DNA of 64,000 nt from JAVJST01 sp040219295 (GCA_040219295.1 JAVJST010000002.1:143181-207180); one strand, 5' to 3'; counted from the stretch's first letter, positions 8,107 to 17,581 are shown. Numbers and translations are program-made. Notes: generated by a model from the sequence alone, not told the origin.

Positions 8107-8817
8107 CTAGGAACCGATCTTGATCTTGTCGGACGGCTGGAGGGCAAGCATCGCGTCCTCAAGCATCATGATGTACTTGTCCCGCTCCTTGATTTTACGG
8201 TCGAGCTTGCCAATCAGCTTGGCATTCTCCATCGCCGCATCCCTCGACTGACCGGCATAGATCTCGCCAACCAGTTTCATTGAATGCCCGATGCTCGGGT
8301 CCTTCACTGCCAACAGATTGAACGGGAACAACGACACGTCGTTGGTGCCATCCAGCAAGGCGACGCCCGGTTCGACATCATCGCGATACCATGTCGAGCC
8401 GAAGCACGTGTATCCGAGTTGTCTGAAAAGCCCGACCATGTCCAGCATACCGCTCTTGTTCAGGTCGGGATCGGCGGTCTTCAGGAAGGCTCCTCCGTCA
8501 ATCACACTCGACACGAAGTTGACCTTCACGACCTCCGGTGTCCGGGATACCAGATACTGGCGCCTGTCGTCTGAAAATGCAGCAAAATCGCCGATGACCA
8601 CCGGCGATCCGAGGTTGTCGATGTTGCCGGCCGCAACCTCGATCCCGCGTGCCGCGAGATCGGTTTCAACCGCGAGCATGATACCGGCAGACACCACGCG
8701 CCAGCCGCGTTTGGTGAACGGTTCAAAGTCGTCCTCCGGCCTCAGCGATAGGATCGTGACTTGGCGAATCGGGAACCGGCCCTCGATCGCCGCCAGCAGG
8801 AACTGATCGTCGAACAT
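8107..8817 (-). CDS. Uncharacterised protein with C-terminal coiled coil
   Basis: A 236-residue protein I do not recognise. The ATG overlaps the stop of the DUF115-like gene in TGATG, so the two are translationally coupled. A middle stretch (about 100-180, including LFRQLGYTCFGSTWYRDD) loosely recalls the end of FkbM methyltransferases, but no SAM motif is visible and I do not claim membership. Residues 195-225 are strongly charged and heptad-like (KLIGKLDRKIKERDKY), suggesting a coiled coil that may mediate oligomerisation or contact with its partner. No signal peptide or membrane segment is evident. The context is surface-glycan synthesis. Confidence 0.6.
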   Translation of the reverse strand: MFDDQFLLAAIEGRFPIRQVTILSLRPEDDFEPFTKRGWRVVSAGIMLAVETDLAARGIEVAAGNIDNLGSPVVIGDFAAFSDDRRQYLVSRTPEVVKVNFVSSVIDGGAFLKTADPDLNKSGMLDMVGLFRQLGYTCFGSTWYRDDVEPGVALLDGTNDVSLFPFNLLAVKDPSIGHSMKLVGEIYAGQSRDAAMENAKLIGKLDRKIKERDKYIMMLEDAMLALQPSDKIKIGS

Positions 8818-10100
8818 CAGATGACAGCCTCGTATCGCTTTGCCAACGGCGGCAGATAGGACGGCGTAATCATCCTTATTCTCTTACCGGCGCGCTCACC
8901 CGAGACGAACAACCGCTCGAGAACCTGGCAATGTGCGATGTAGTAGTCGTTGAAGTCCCGTTTGAAGAAAGCGGGATGAGTGAGCTTCGCGCCTTCCATC
9001 AGGTCGCCAAACTGCGACTTGGTGTCGTGCTTCCAGAAGTAGCTGTCCTGAACGAAAGATCGACCGTCGCAGCCGAGAATACTGATCTTGTCGGTCAGCG
9101 TCATGGCCAGGGGCAGCATCAGTAGGGTCAGAATGTTCTCGGTAGGCCTGACGGTCTGATTGTCGATGAGGTTGAGGTTGTCCTCCGGCATGTCGCCCTG
9201 CGACACGCCGATCACACGATCCCAATGCGACTCGTCCAACGCGCTGCAGATCGTCGCGACATAGTCGACTAGTGTGACGACATGGGCATCATGCTTGTGA
9301 AGAAACCGATTGAGTGTCCTTCGGAACTCGGCCGCGTACTCGCTCGGGCCGGCATGGAACACGGGATCTGCGCAAACGACGATTTTCGGTCTAACGATAT
9401 CCATCAGCTCGTCGTTCTTGATCAGGCTGTTGCATACAATGTGGCAACCGTCGCCAAAATCAAACTTGGCATCGATTACCTGACTGACGCTCGGCCCCGA
9501 TCCGTAGACGTAGACCTCACGACCTGCAAAATCTTCCTTCAGTTTTTGCAGTACTTTCGGCGCCGCTTCGTAGATTGCCGACTTGCGTTCCGGTCTGAGT
9601 CGCTCATGAACGATCCGGGCACGATTCGCCGCTTCACCGATGTTCTTCGTGACGGATGCGAACGTGTAGATGATTCCGCATCTTTCACCGATCTTCATAA
9701 TGTCGTCATAGCGTTCCGGTGTCTGTAACTCCCAGCATAGGATGATGCTGGTCCCCGGCACGGACCAGGATGACTCGAGGTTGCCGTCAGGATCCGGATG
9801 TACTTCGATACGTCCGGTCCAGCGTTTCGCCCATTCGGCGATCTCGGAATCGAAATAGGCCGGCATCACCGCGGCAAAGTCACCGAGCATCGCATCAACC
9901 TCAGCCGTGGTGATCGGCAATCCGCGGACGAGAACGTAGATCTTTGGCGTAACGTCGCGTATCGGCTCGAAGTACCAGACGGCCCGCGCGAGTTCGTCAA
10001 TCAACCGTTCGCGCTCGGTGAATGCGGGATAGAGGAGGATACGGTTCTCTGTACTCATCGCTAGGTCACTTATACCCGATCGCGTCGGCGATGCGTCCAT
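8817..10100 (-). CDS. DUF115/sialyltransferase-like protein, candidate glycan transferase
   Basis: A 427-residue protein. At about residue 195 VYVYGSGPSVSQVIDAKF followed by IVCNSLIKND and VVCADPVFH matches the pattern of DUF115/Maf (motility-accessory flagellin glycosyltransferase) and GT42 sialyltransferases, in which a GxGPS loop binds the CMP-sugar. A later ILGCDGRSF segment fits as well. This would make it the transferase for the CMP-sugar produced by the adjacent genes. An alternative start at 10058 (MSTENRILL) is equally plausible because neither ATG has a clear ribosome-binding site. The protein lacks a signal peptide, consistent with cytoplasmic glycosylation. Confidence 0.65.
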   Translation of the reverse strand: MDASPTRSGISDLAMSTENRILLYPAFTERERLIDELARAVWYFEPIRDVTPKIYVLVRGLPITTAEVDAMLGDFAAVMPAYFDSEIAEWAKRWTGRIEVHPDPDGNLESSWSVPGTSIILCWELQTPERYDDIMKIGERCGIIYTFASVTKNIGEAANRARIVHERLRPERKSAIYEAAPKVLQKLKEDFAGREVYVYGSGPSVSQVIDAKFDFGDGCHIVCNSLIKNDELMDIVRPKIVVCADPVFHAGPSEYAAEFRRTLNRFLHKHDAHVVTLVDYVATICSALDESHWDRVIGVSQGDMPEDNLNLIDNQTVRPTENILTLLMLPLAMTLTDKISILGCDGRSFVQDSYFWKHDTKSQFGDLMEGAKLTHPAFFKRDFNDYYIAHCQVLERLFVSGERAGKRIRMITPSYLPPLAKRYEAVI

Positions 10101-10130
10101 TGTTAGGCCAGCAGTGTGAACGAACGGTTG

Positions 10131-11087
10131 TCATGGCTGGGCTCCAATCATCTTGTTGTCTTGCAGCCCAATGAACCAGTCGATGTAGGCATCGACGCCG
10201 TCTTCGAGCGACGTCGCCGGATCGAAGCCGAGGTTTCGGGCACGCCCTATATCCGCCACGAGATGCAGCGGGTCGCCGGGGCGCACCACACCGTCGAACG
10301 TCAGCTCGGTGCCGGGTGATATTCGTTCGATCAAGATCCGCGCTATGTCGCGTATCGTCGTGCCGTGCCCGGTGCCGCCATTGACCAGCAGGGACTCGGT
10401 TGCGTATTTCCGTGCCACAGCGAAGATCAGGTCGACCGCGTCCCCGACGAACAGGAAATCACGCGACGCGTTCGGATCACCCGACAAGGTCAGCGTTTCG
10501 GGCCGCACTACGAGCCGCGTCGCGATATCCCAAAGAAGCTGTTTCTTCAGTCCCGGCCCGTAGAGCGAGAAGAAGCGGATCGCAGCCGTCTTCACGCCGA
10601 ACATCTCCGTCGCTTGGCGGCACAATCCTTCGGCCATGAGCTTGTGACTGCCATAGGGCGATATCGGAGCGACCGGCGAGTCCTCGCGAATGTTCCCCTG
10701 CGTCGCGTTGCCATACACGGCCGCGCTCGATGGCAGCACGAACACCGCGTCGGGCGCGTGATTGCGCAGCGCATGCAGCGACGCGGCCGTCGTTGAGACG
10801 TTGCATTCGAAATCTTTGAGCGGATCCAACCACGAAGCGCCGACGAGGCCGCTGCCCGCAGCGTGAACGAAGATATCGGGAGGACCGTTGGTTTCGATCA
10901 ACGAAATCACGCTTTCGGTCGTTACCGCAGTCGTGCTGACATCATCGACGTCATGCTCGATTGCGGAAGGGGTCGACGACCAGTCCACGCCGCAAACACG
11001 GAATCCCTGCTGGCGAGCGCGCCGGGCCACGGCCTGGCCAAGAAACCCCCGGATGCCGGAAACGAACACGAGCGTCACGGACGGCAT
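10131..11087 (-). CDS. NAD-dependent epimerase/dehydratase (UDP-glucose 4-epimerase-like SDR)
   Basis: A 318-residue extended SDR. The nucleotide loop is GIRGFLG at 11-17, the serine region SSAAVYGN lies at 120-127 and the YxxxK motif is Y145/K149. DFLFVGDAVD and the closing region (DIGRARNLGFDP) are typical for UDP-hexose 4-epimerases and GDP-sugar reductases. It probably supplies an epimerised nucleotide sugar for the locus. It lies 27 bases after the glycosyltransferase gene at 11115 and 30 bases before the DUF115-like gene, in the same orientation, so it is probably in one transcript with them. Confidence 0.83.
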   Translation of the reverse strand: MPSVTLVFVSGIRGFLGQAVARRARQQGFRVCGVDWSSTPSAIEHDVDDVSTTAVTTESVISLIETNGPPDIFVHAAGSGLVGASWLDPLKDFECNVSTTAASLHALRNHAPDAVFVLPSSAAVYGNATQGNIREDSPVAPISPYGSHKLMAEGLCRQATEMFGVKTAAIRFFSLYGPGLKKQLLWDIATRLVVRPETLTLSGDPNASRDFLFVGDAVDLIFAVARKYATESLLVNGGTGHGTTIRDIARILIERISPGTELTFDGVVRPGDPLHLVADIGRARNLGFDPATSLEDGVDAYIDWFIGLQDNKMIGAQP

Positions 11088-11114
11088 CCTTGCTCGCGCC
11101 AGTTTCGACCCAGC

Positions 11115-11927
11115 TCAACCGTTCTTCGCACGATCAAGATAGTCCTCCTCGAACGAGTGGCCGGCGATTTTTCGGTCCGGACCTTTCAGGTGGTCCATGT
11201 ACTGGCCGAGGAAGCTGTTGACGAATGGGTGCTCCGTCGTCGTCCCCTCGCCCGAGATGTTCTTGTAGGTGACGCCGTTGGTCTTGCTGTAGTGCTCGCG
11301 CAGAATGTCCCACATGAAGCAGTCGTGCCATTCGTGCAGCAGGAACAACTCGCCGTTCATGTACTCAGAGATCAGGTTGTTCATGAACACGGTATGGATC
11401 GGGTTGCGCTTGTTGAAGACCAGGAAGCTGCACTCGCTGTGGCCGTACTCGTGCTCGCGGCCGAGATACGACATGTGCCCCTCGCCGGGATCGACATAGT
11501 CGAGCAGTTCTGCGTCGATCGGCCTGAAGGTGACGATGTCCGCATCCATCCAGATCAGGCGGTCGCAGTCGTACTTTCTCGACACGCCGTTGACCGCGAA
11601 AACCTTGTGCGACCACTTGATGGCGTCATGCATCGCGCTGTACTCGATCGACACAGCCTTGCTGTCACCATCGCCCGTGACCTTGTAGAACGTGCCGCGG
11701 GCCTCCGAGAAGTTGCCAAACTTCCGTTTGAAATGATCTCCCTCCGGCGCGATCTGCCCGTAGTCCTCGAACTTGACGCGGTTCGACTTCGGAAGATCGA
11801 TTACATCTTCGGAAACGATGACGATATCGACATCATCGGGCCAGTGCTCAAGAAACGTCTCGAGCATTCGCTTGCCGTACTGATCGTACCCGGACTTCGG
11901 TAAAGTCGTGATGACGGTGCGTTTCAC
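11115..11927 (-). CDS. Putative GT-A fold glycosyltransferase
   Basis: The protein (270 residues from a GTG at 11927, chosen because GGAAA lies just upstream and VKRTVITTLP is a natural first strand; an ATG at 11978 is the alternative) has the metal-binding DxD in CDRLIWMDADIVTF about residue 132. This is typical of nucleotide-sugar glycosyltransferases of the GT8-like type. No membrane segment is evident. It resembles, in the DxD region, the gene at 17681. Donor and acceptor are unknown. It is in line with the epimerase gene downstream and separated by 94 bases from the methyltransferase gene upstream. Confidence 0.7.
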   Translation of the reverse strand: MKRTVITTLPKSGYDQYGKRMLETFLEHWPDDVDIVIVSEDVIDLPKSNRVKFEDYGQIAPEGDHFKRKFGNFSEARGTFYKVTGDGDSKAVSIEYSAMHDAIKWSHKVFAVNGVSRKYDCDRLIWMDADIVTFRPIDAELLDYVDPGEGHMSYLGREHEYGHSECSFLVFNKRNPIHTVFMNNLISEYMNGELFLLHEWHDCFMWDILREHYSKTNGVTYKNISGEGTTTEHPFVNSFLGQYMDHLKGPDRKIAGHSFEEDYLDRAKNG

Positions 11928-12021
11928 CTGATTTCCGCCCCTGGAGATGCCGAACGTGGATGCACCGACACTACGCAAATATGGTTAGCAGAGTCCTAAA
12001 ATCCGACAGATTGACCGCTTG

Positions 12022-12942
12022 TTACAAGGCTTCGCACTGTCCAAGCGTCAGCCTGCATACGCGCTGATCCGGATCGCCGACCATATACGGTTCGAACAGT
12101 TGCTCGACACCAAGGTTGCCAAACCGGCCTTCGTCCCTGTCAACATTCGGATTAGAGAACTCGTAGTTGAACGACAGTAGCACGGATCCATCCGAGGTCA
12201 GGACATCGCGGCCGAGATGCCGCAGGAAGTAGCGCCATTCATCCGGTCCCCAAAGATTCTGCGTGCCATGTCCGTTGAAACAAATCTGGAACGCCGCGAC
12301 CAGATCGTATCGCGCCGAAAGCTTGAGCAGAGGCTGACCGGGGGCAATCGAGAAGTGGATCTTCTCGAGGCCGAGCACTTCGAACGACCGGTCGTAAACC
12401 TTGGGACAGTCCGCGGCATCAATCGAGCAGACCTCATGACCGTTTCGGCTGCAGTAGTATGAGAAGAAGCCCGCACCGGCCCCGAGGTCGAGGATACGCC
12501 GCGAACCCGCATGGACGTAATCGACATAGTAGCGCATGTTGCGCATCAGTTCGAAATCGGCGCGGCGAAAGTACTTGTCCCCTGATTGCCCGCCGAGTCG
12601 CCGAAGGGCGCGCCGCGTTTCTTCTGAAATCACGGGCTCCAGTTCGTCGAAGAAGTAATCCCCCTCGGGCAGGTCCAGTTCGTCACCGCCGGAAGTGTTC
12701 AGATGATCCAGCAGCGACGAGAGAGTCGCGGCGTTCCGCTTGCTGCCGATCGCGTCGAGAATGCCGCGGATCAGTTCGATGACCGCAACATCGGAACGGT
12801 ACACCTTGTCCCTAAGGTAGGTGTTGCACGCGGCGCAGGCGAACTCGTCCGCGCTGTAGATGAAATCCGCATTGAACGCCGCGGCGGCCCGGTTGGCGTA
12901 TCGGCGGAACTCCGTATCCGTTTCGCTTGGCCGCATCGCCAT
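12022..12942 (-). CDS. SAM-dependent methyltransferase
   Basis: The start is set at 12942, where ATG overlaps the TAA stop of the upstream TPR gene (TAATG); the reading frame stays open further upstream but that stretch is the TPR gene read in another frame. The 306-residue protein has motif I ILDLGAGAGFFSYY at about residue 165, followed by CSIDAADCPKVYD, as in class I methyltransferases. A Cys pair (CAACNTY) near residue 37 could bind metal. The expected role is methylation of a sugar or lipid in the glycan locus. Translational coupling to the TPR-glycosyltransferase suggests they act together. Confidence 0.75.
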   Translation of the reverse strand: MAMRPSETDTEFRRYANRAAAAFNADFIYSADEFACAACNTYLRDKVYRSDVAVIELIRGILDAIGSKRNAATLSSLLDHLNTSGGDELDLPEGDYFFDELEPVISEETRRALRRLGGQSGDKYFRRADFELMRNMRYYVDYVHAGSRRILDLGAGAGFFSYYCSRNGHEVCSIDAADCPKVYDRSFEVLGLEKIHFSIAPGQPLLKLSARYDLVAAFQICFNGHGTQNLWGPDEWRYFLRHLGRDVLTSDGSVLLSFNYEFSNPNVDRDEGRFGNLGVEQLFEPYMVGDPDQRVCRLTLGQCEAL

Positions 12943-14804
12943 TACGATGATCCCAGGTACCGCCGGGCTTCGTCCGCGACCCGCCCGATGACCGGCGACC
13001 AGCCCTCGTCCGCCGCCTGACGATGAATGACGACTGAGTGATACCAGAGGCTTCGCCGCTCCTCTTCGAGACACCAGTACCAGTTCGGGTCGCGCCCGAC
13101 GATGGCCAGTGTCTCGATACCGCACGCGCCGGCGACGTGGAGCGTGGCGTTGGAAATGGAAATGACCAGGTCGCATGCGGCGATCTGGGCGGCGTTCTGG
13201 TCGATGCTCTTCATCGCGTCGACGTCCTCGTCGACATGGATGTCGACGCCAAGTTCGGCCTTTGCCCTGGTGACATCCTCGCGTACGTCGCCGTACTGGA
13301 TGCTGACGAAACGGCAATTCGGCAACGTGAAGATCGGCTTCCAAAGCTCAAGCGGTGCGTTCTTCTGAATGCCGACCAGGCTGCTGGCGCTACGCCAAGA
13401 TATGCCGATCACGGGCCCGTCGTGGCCTTCTCGGTATCGTTCGCGCAGATCGGCGATGAGCGTTTCATCGGGCGACAGGAATCCGCGGCTCTTCGGGAAA
13501 TCGCCGGGCGCACGCAGCAACCGCGACGCCAGCGACCCGATCGGCAGGAAGAAGTCGAAACCCTCCGGTTCCTCGTCGCCAATGCGGGCGGCGAACGGTT
13601 CGACTTCCGGCATCGACCGCTCAATCATCGGCACCAGTCTCTCGTCGCACACGTACCCGACGCGGGCGCCGTCAGCGATCAACCGGTCGATCATTGTAGC
13701 GAACATGATCTGCTCGCCGATTCCCTGCTCGGCCGACAACAGGATCGACTTGCCCGCGAGCGGCTCACCCTGCCAGACCGGGGTTACGCTGTTCTGAACG
13801 AATACCGTATGGCGACCCCGGTCGGCCCTGAGCATCAGCTCGTACATCGGCCAGCCTTCGTCGAACTCACCGAGAGCCAGCAAACAGCAAGCCAGGTTGC
13901 TGACGCCCGTTCCTTCCTGCGGATCGATGGAGACCGCCTCGCGCAGATAGGGCAAAGCCTCCGGATAGCGGGCCTGCCGGATCAGAGACAATCCCATATT
14001 GCAAAGCCCGATCTGATGCGATTCGTCGAGCGCCAGCGCTTGCTCGGCGGCGTGTTCGGCGTCGATCGGCCGGTTTAGCGCGATCAGCGTCTTGGCGAGG
14101 CTCGCCCAGGAGTCGGCGTTCGCCGGATCGAGGTTGATCGAATCTTCAAAGGCGGCGCGCGCGGCCTCGTGCTCCTCCAGATCCGACTGGATCCGGCCAA
14201 TGTTGAAGTGCGCGCGGGGATGTGACGGCGCCCGGTGCAAGGCCTTGCGCGCTGCCGTCAGCGCCTCCTTGAGATTACCGATATCGCCCAGTGTGCTCGA
14301 CAGGTTGATCCAGGCTTCGGCCATGTTCGGGTCCGCCCGGGTCGCGCGGGAGAGCACCTTTTGCGCTTCCTCGAGATCGCCGGACTGGCGAAGCAACACA
14401 CCCAGTTGATTCAAGGCGGCAGCGTTGTTGGGCGCTAGTTCAAGCGAGCGGCGAACGGCGTCTTCCGCAGCCGCCGCATCGCCTTGCCCGGCCAGTGCGA
14501 GTCCGTCGTTGAACCAGTAGTCCGCGACGCCGGGATGCACATCGATGGCGTGGCGGAGCAACTCGTGCGCGCGGCCAAACTCACCGCATTGCAGGGCGAC
14601 CGTGCCGAGCATACCGATCGCCACGTGGGCTTCAGGGTCGATCCCAATTGCCTGCTCGTAGAGCGCGGCGGCATCGGGCAACCGCCCGGCCTGGTGATGT
14701 TCGATAGCCTGTTCGATAATGAACTGGGCCGGACTCGGCCGCGCCTGGCCCGTCGGACCACTGGATGGCCCTTCGACAGAAGAACCGGTCGTTCGTTTCG
14801 CCAT
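12942..14804 (-). CDS. TPR-repeat glycosyltransferase-like protein
   Basis: A 620-residue protein. Residues 25-330 form about nine tetratricopeptide repeats (for example AEAWINLSSTLGDIGNLKEA and AHFNIGRIQSDLEEHEAA). Residues 345-615 look like a GT-B fold of the heptosyltransferase type, with KSILLSAEQGIGEQIMFA, the VIGISWRSA segment and a late CDLVISISNATLHVAGA motif. The architecture resembles O-GlcNAc transferase-like bacterial proteins and flagellin-modification TPR proteins. It is first in the minus-strand run, divergent from the glycosyltransferase gene at 14883 across 78 bases. The acceptor is unknown; TPRs often bind a protein acceptor. Confidence 0.8.
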   Translation of the reverse strand: MAKRTTGSSVEGPSSGPTGQARPSPAQFIIEQAIEHHQAGRLPDAAALYEQAIGIDPEAHVAIGMLGTVALQCGEFGRAHELLRHAIDVHPGVADYWFNDGLALAGQGDAAAAEDAVRRSLELAPNNAAALNQLGVLLRQSGDLEEAQKVLSRATRADPNMAEAWINLSSTLGDIGNLKEALTAARKALHRAPSHPRAHFNIGRIQSDLEEHEAARAAFEDSINLDPANADSWASLAKTLIALNRPIDAEHAAEQALALDESHQIGLCNMGLSLIRQARYPEALPYLREAVSIDPQEGTGVSNLACCLLALGEFDEGWPMYELMLRADRGRHTVFVQNSVTPVWQGEPLAGKSILLSAEQGIGEQIMFATMIDRLIADGARVGYVCDERLVPMIERSMPEVEPFAARIGDEEPEGFDFFLPIGSLASRLLRAPGDFPKSRGFLSPDETLIADLRERYREGHDGPVIGISWRSASSLVGIQKNAPLELWKPIFTLPNCRFVSIQYGDVREDVTRAKAELGVDIHVDEDVDAMKSIDQNAAQIAACDLVISISNATLHVAGACGIETLAIVGRDPNWYWCLEEERRSLWYHSVVIHRQAADEGWSPVIGRVADEARRYLGSS

Positions 14805-14882
14805 TGCCAGCTGATCCTATCGAATTGACGTTGCACTATCGGGCGGTCTGGTTAATGCCAAATTAAGGCATCGCGTGACAGG

Positions 14883-16316
14883 TTGACTGAGAAACCCGAG
14901 CGCGGTGCCCAAAGACGGTTCCGCATCAGTGTGTTTGGACTGTTACCGGACCTAACGATCAGCGTCATGACCGACCCAGCTTCCGGCCTGTTCCGCTATC
15001 CCAAACTCGAGGGCCATTTCGAAACTCATCGCGCCGTCGCAGGCCTAGTAAATGCGCAACCAGCCCTTGTCCCGTTGTTCTACGACGTCTGGTGGTCGGC
15101 GCGAAACCACGTCCCGATGCGGCCCACGGAACCCGACGGACAGAGTGGCGCAGGCGGCACGGATTCTATCGATGTCCTGTTCCTGCCGTTGCGGCGTCAG
15201 AACAACTTTCTTGGCGCCGCACAAGTGACAGCCGATGCTCTCTTCCGTTTCTCGTCGTTCGTGCGCACGGCATTCCTGAGTTCCAGCGAATGCCCTCTGA
15301 CGGAGGCGGATGTCGGCGTGCACGGGCTTGTCTCGTGGGCCGACCTCCCGGCCGACGATGACGACGGCGGCACAAGCGCGGACATTACCACGTTTTGTGA
15401 CCGGATCGCCGGTCACCCGCTCCTTTCGACCTTGGTTACCCGCGACGAGCTCGAGCAACGCCAGCGAGAACACTTGCGCGCTATATCCGGCGCCCGCGCG
15501 TTCCTGCGCGAGCGCGGGATCAAGGCCGTCGTCGCACCAAACGAGTTCCTACCCGTTTCAGCAACGTTCCTCGCCGCCAGCAAACTCGAAGGTATTCCGT
15601 TCCTGCAGATGCTCCACAGCATTCCCGAACGCTTCTACGTGCCGTTCTTTGGCGACGAGTTCTGGGTCTGGAATGAGACCATGCGTGACGCCTTCATCGG
15701 CTACGGTGCGGACGCCGCCAGCGTCTGGGTCGTCGGAAACCTTGAACTTGCATACCAGAAGGCGCAACCGCGGCCGGAAGGCCAGGACCTCGACGTGCCG
15801 AAACCCCATGTCGTCCTGTTCTGCCTGCAGGATATCAAGAAACCATACAACCTCCGGGATCTTGAAATCGTTCGCGACGCCTTCGCGACGTTGCCGGATG
15901 ACTGGTGTCTGAGGATTCGCATCAAGCCGGGGCACGACAGCGACGATACGTTCAACGTCATTCATTCCTGGTTCGGCGGATTCGACGGTCGTGTTATGAT
16001 GACCTGTAACCGACCGCTGTGGAACGATCTCATCGATGCCGACGTGGTATGCGGCGGGCATACGTCCGCCAGTTACATCTCGTTGGGGCTCGGGTATCCG
16101 CTGGCATTGCTGTGGAACAGCGATATTCAGATCACGCGAGGCGAGGCGATGGCGAACCCGGCGCGAGTTTGTGAGAATGCCGACAGGCTCTCGGTGTTGC
16201 TCAACGATCCGTCTCTGATTCCGCCGCTCGGACCGCTGGATCTGAAGCACCCTGACGACGCGCCCTACGTCGCCGCATCGCGTATCATGGCACGTCTCAT
16301 GCATGCCGGTTACTAG
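14883..16316 (+). CDS. Putative GT-B-type glycosyltransferase / polysaccharide synthesis protein
   Basis: A 477-residue protein with no exact match that I recognise. Its middle (VVAPNEFLPVSATFLAASKL, FLQMLHSIPERFY, FWVWNETMRDAFIGYG) and later VVCGGHTSASYISLGLGYP resemble GT-B enzymes such as capsule or CDP-glycerol-type transferases, where an old nucleotide-sugar site sits before a serine-rich turn. The frame opens with TTG at 14883; an ATG at 14967 would remove 28 residues, and neither start has a clear ribosome-binding site. It is followed after 20 bases by the GSCFA gene, probably in the same transcript. Confidence 0.6.
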   Translation: MTEKPERGAQRRFRISVFGLLPDLTISVMTDPASGLFRYPKLEGHFETHRAVAGLVNAQPALVPLFYDVWWSARNHVPMRPTEPDGQSGAGGTDSIDVLFLPLRRQNNFLGAAQVTADALFRFSSFVRTAFLSSSECPLTEADVGVHGLVSWADLPADDDDGGTSADITTFCDRIAGHPLLSTLVTRDELEQRQREHLRAISGARAFLRERGIKAVVAPNEFLPVSATFLAASKLEGIPFLQMLHSIPERFYVPFFGDEFWVWNETMRDAFIGYGADAASVWVVGNLELAYQKAQPRPEGQDLDVPKPHVVLFCLQDIKKPYNLRDLEIVRDAFATLPDDWCLRIRIKPGHDSDDTFNVIHSWFGGFDGRVMMTCNRPLWNDLIDADVVCGGHTSASYISLGLGYPLALLWNSDIQITRGEAMANPARVCENADRLSVLLNDPSLIPPLGPLDLKHPDDAPYVAASRIMARLMHAGY

Positions 16317-16336
16317 CGTAATCGGAGGATTGCACC

Positions 16337-17581
16337 ATGGCTGACATCGCCACGCCGGGAACCAAGCAGTTCATCGGATCTCTTGCGAAACGCAGGGACG
16401 AATCCCGGAAATCGACCTGGCACATCGCGGAGGAAACTCTTTACTTTCCGAAGGAGGTCGCTCTTTTCCGCGACATCGAAAAGGTATCGGATGAGTTCCT
16501 CTTTTCGCATTTTCGCCCGGAGCGGCCAGTGTTTGCGCCAACGGACCGCCTCGTCACCATGGGTTCGTGCTTCGCCGACCGGATTCGCCGCTGGCTCGCT
16601 TCGCAGGGCAAGCTGGCCGACAACATCGACGTGCCGTCGGGCCTCAACAACACTTTCGCCGTTCGGCAGTTCATCGAATGGGCTTTGACAGGTAATCGCT
16701 CTGAGGACGCCTACTGGTACGACAAAGGCGACGACGGTGCCTACCACTGGGAGGCGCCGGAAGAGCACGCGTTCTACAAGGCAGCCTTTGCCCAAGCTGG
16801 CGGTCTTGTCGTCACGCTGGGTCTCTCCGAGGTCTGGCGCGACCGCGAGACCGGCGGTGTTTTCTGGCGCGGAGTTCCGGAGGTCCTGTTCGACGTCTCT
16901 CGTCACGAGTTCGTTGTCTCATCTGTCGACGACAATGCCGGCAATCTGCGCCGGATCATCCGGGCGGTCCGTGACAACATCGGCGACATTCCAATCGTGT
17001 TCACGCTCTCGCCCGTCCCGTTGACCGCGACAATGCGCGGAATCTCGCCAATCGCCAGCGACTGTGTAAGTAAGTCCATCCTCCGCGTTGCCGTCGACAT
17101 GGTCATGCGCGAGGAACATTCGGATGTCTACTACTGGCCAGGATTTGAACTGGTGCGCTGGATTGGTGCTCACACCGACCGGGCCACCTTCGGCGGCGAC
17201 GACACATCCCGCCATCCGACCAACCGCGTCGTAAAGATCATCGTCGATAGGTTTGTGCAGGCATTCTTCGGCGAGGAACTCGGCGCCGGCGGGGTTGAGG
17301 CAATTCTCGGCGGCAGCGACGACAGCATTGCCGATACGCGGGAGCCACAGGAGGATATGGACATCCGGCGCGACGTCAACCTTGCCGTCGAATACCTGAC
17401 GAAGGGCGAAAACGACACGGCGCGCCGCATCATATCCGACGTCTGGCTCCAGCACTTCGACGAGGCGCAAGCCGCGCAGTCCGATGCCGATGTCCTGACG
17501 AGCCTACGCGAGATGTTCCGCATGCTGGAATGCCATCGCATGGCCGGCCGGGCCGATGATGAACTGAACCGGATCGCCTGA
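16337..17581 (+). CDS. GSCFA-domain protein
   Basis: A 414-residue protein. Residues 66-85 contain RLVTMGSCFADRIRRWLA, the motif after which the GSCFA family is named, followed by SGLNNTFAVRQFIEWAL and VVTLGLSEVW, as in the family. GSCFA proteins share features with SGNH hydrolases and acyltransferases and often lie in polysaccharide loci, where modification (acylation or deacylation) of glycans is suspected. Starts with a good AATCGGAGG site 11 bases before ATG. A helical tail of about 80 residues follows the domain. It sits between two putative glycosyltransferase genes on the plus strand. Confidence 0.8.
   Translation: MADIATPGTKQFIGSLAKRRDESRKSTWHIAEETLYFPKEVALFRDIEKVSDEFLFSHFRPERPVFAPTDRLVTMGSCFADRIRRWLASQGKLADNIDVPSGLNNTFAVRQFIEWALTGNRSEDAYWYDKGDDGAYHWEAPEEHAFYKAAFAQAGGLVVTLGLSEVWRDRETGGVFWRGVPEVLFDVSRHEFVVSSVDDNAGNLRRIIRAVRDNIGDIPIVFTLSPVPLTATMRGISPIASDCVSKSILRVAVDMVMREEHSDVYYWPGFELVRWIGAHTDRATFGGDDTSRHPTNRVVKIIVDRFVQAFFGEELGAGGVEAILGGSDDSIADTREPQEDMDIRRDVNLAVEYLTKGENDTARRIISDVWLQHFDEAQAAQSDADVLTSLREMFRMLECHRMAGRADDELNRIA

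Noticed and set aside
12943..13344. N-terminal extension of the methyltransferase gene
   Set aside because: The stretch is the TPR-glycosyltransferase gene in another frame and is Arg-rich; the TAATG overlap gives a natural start at 12942.
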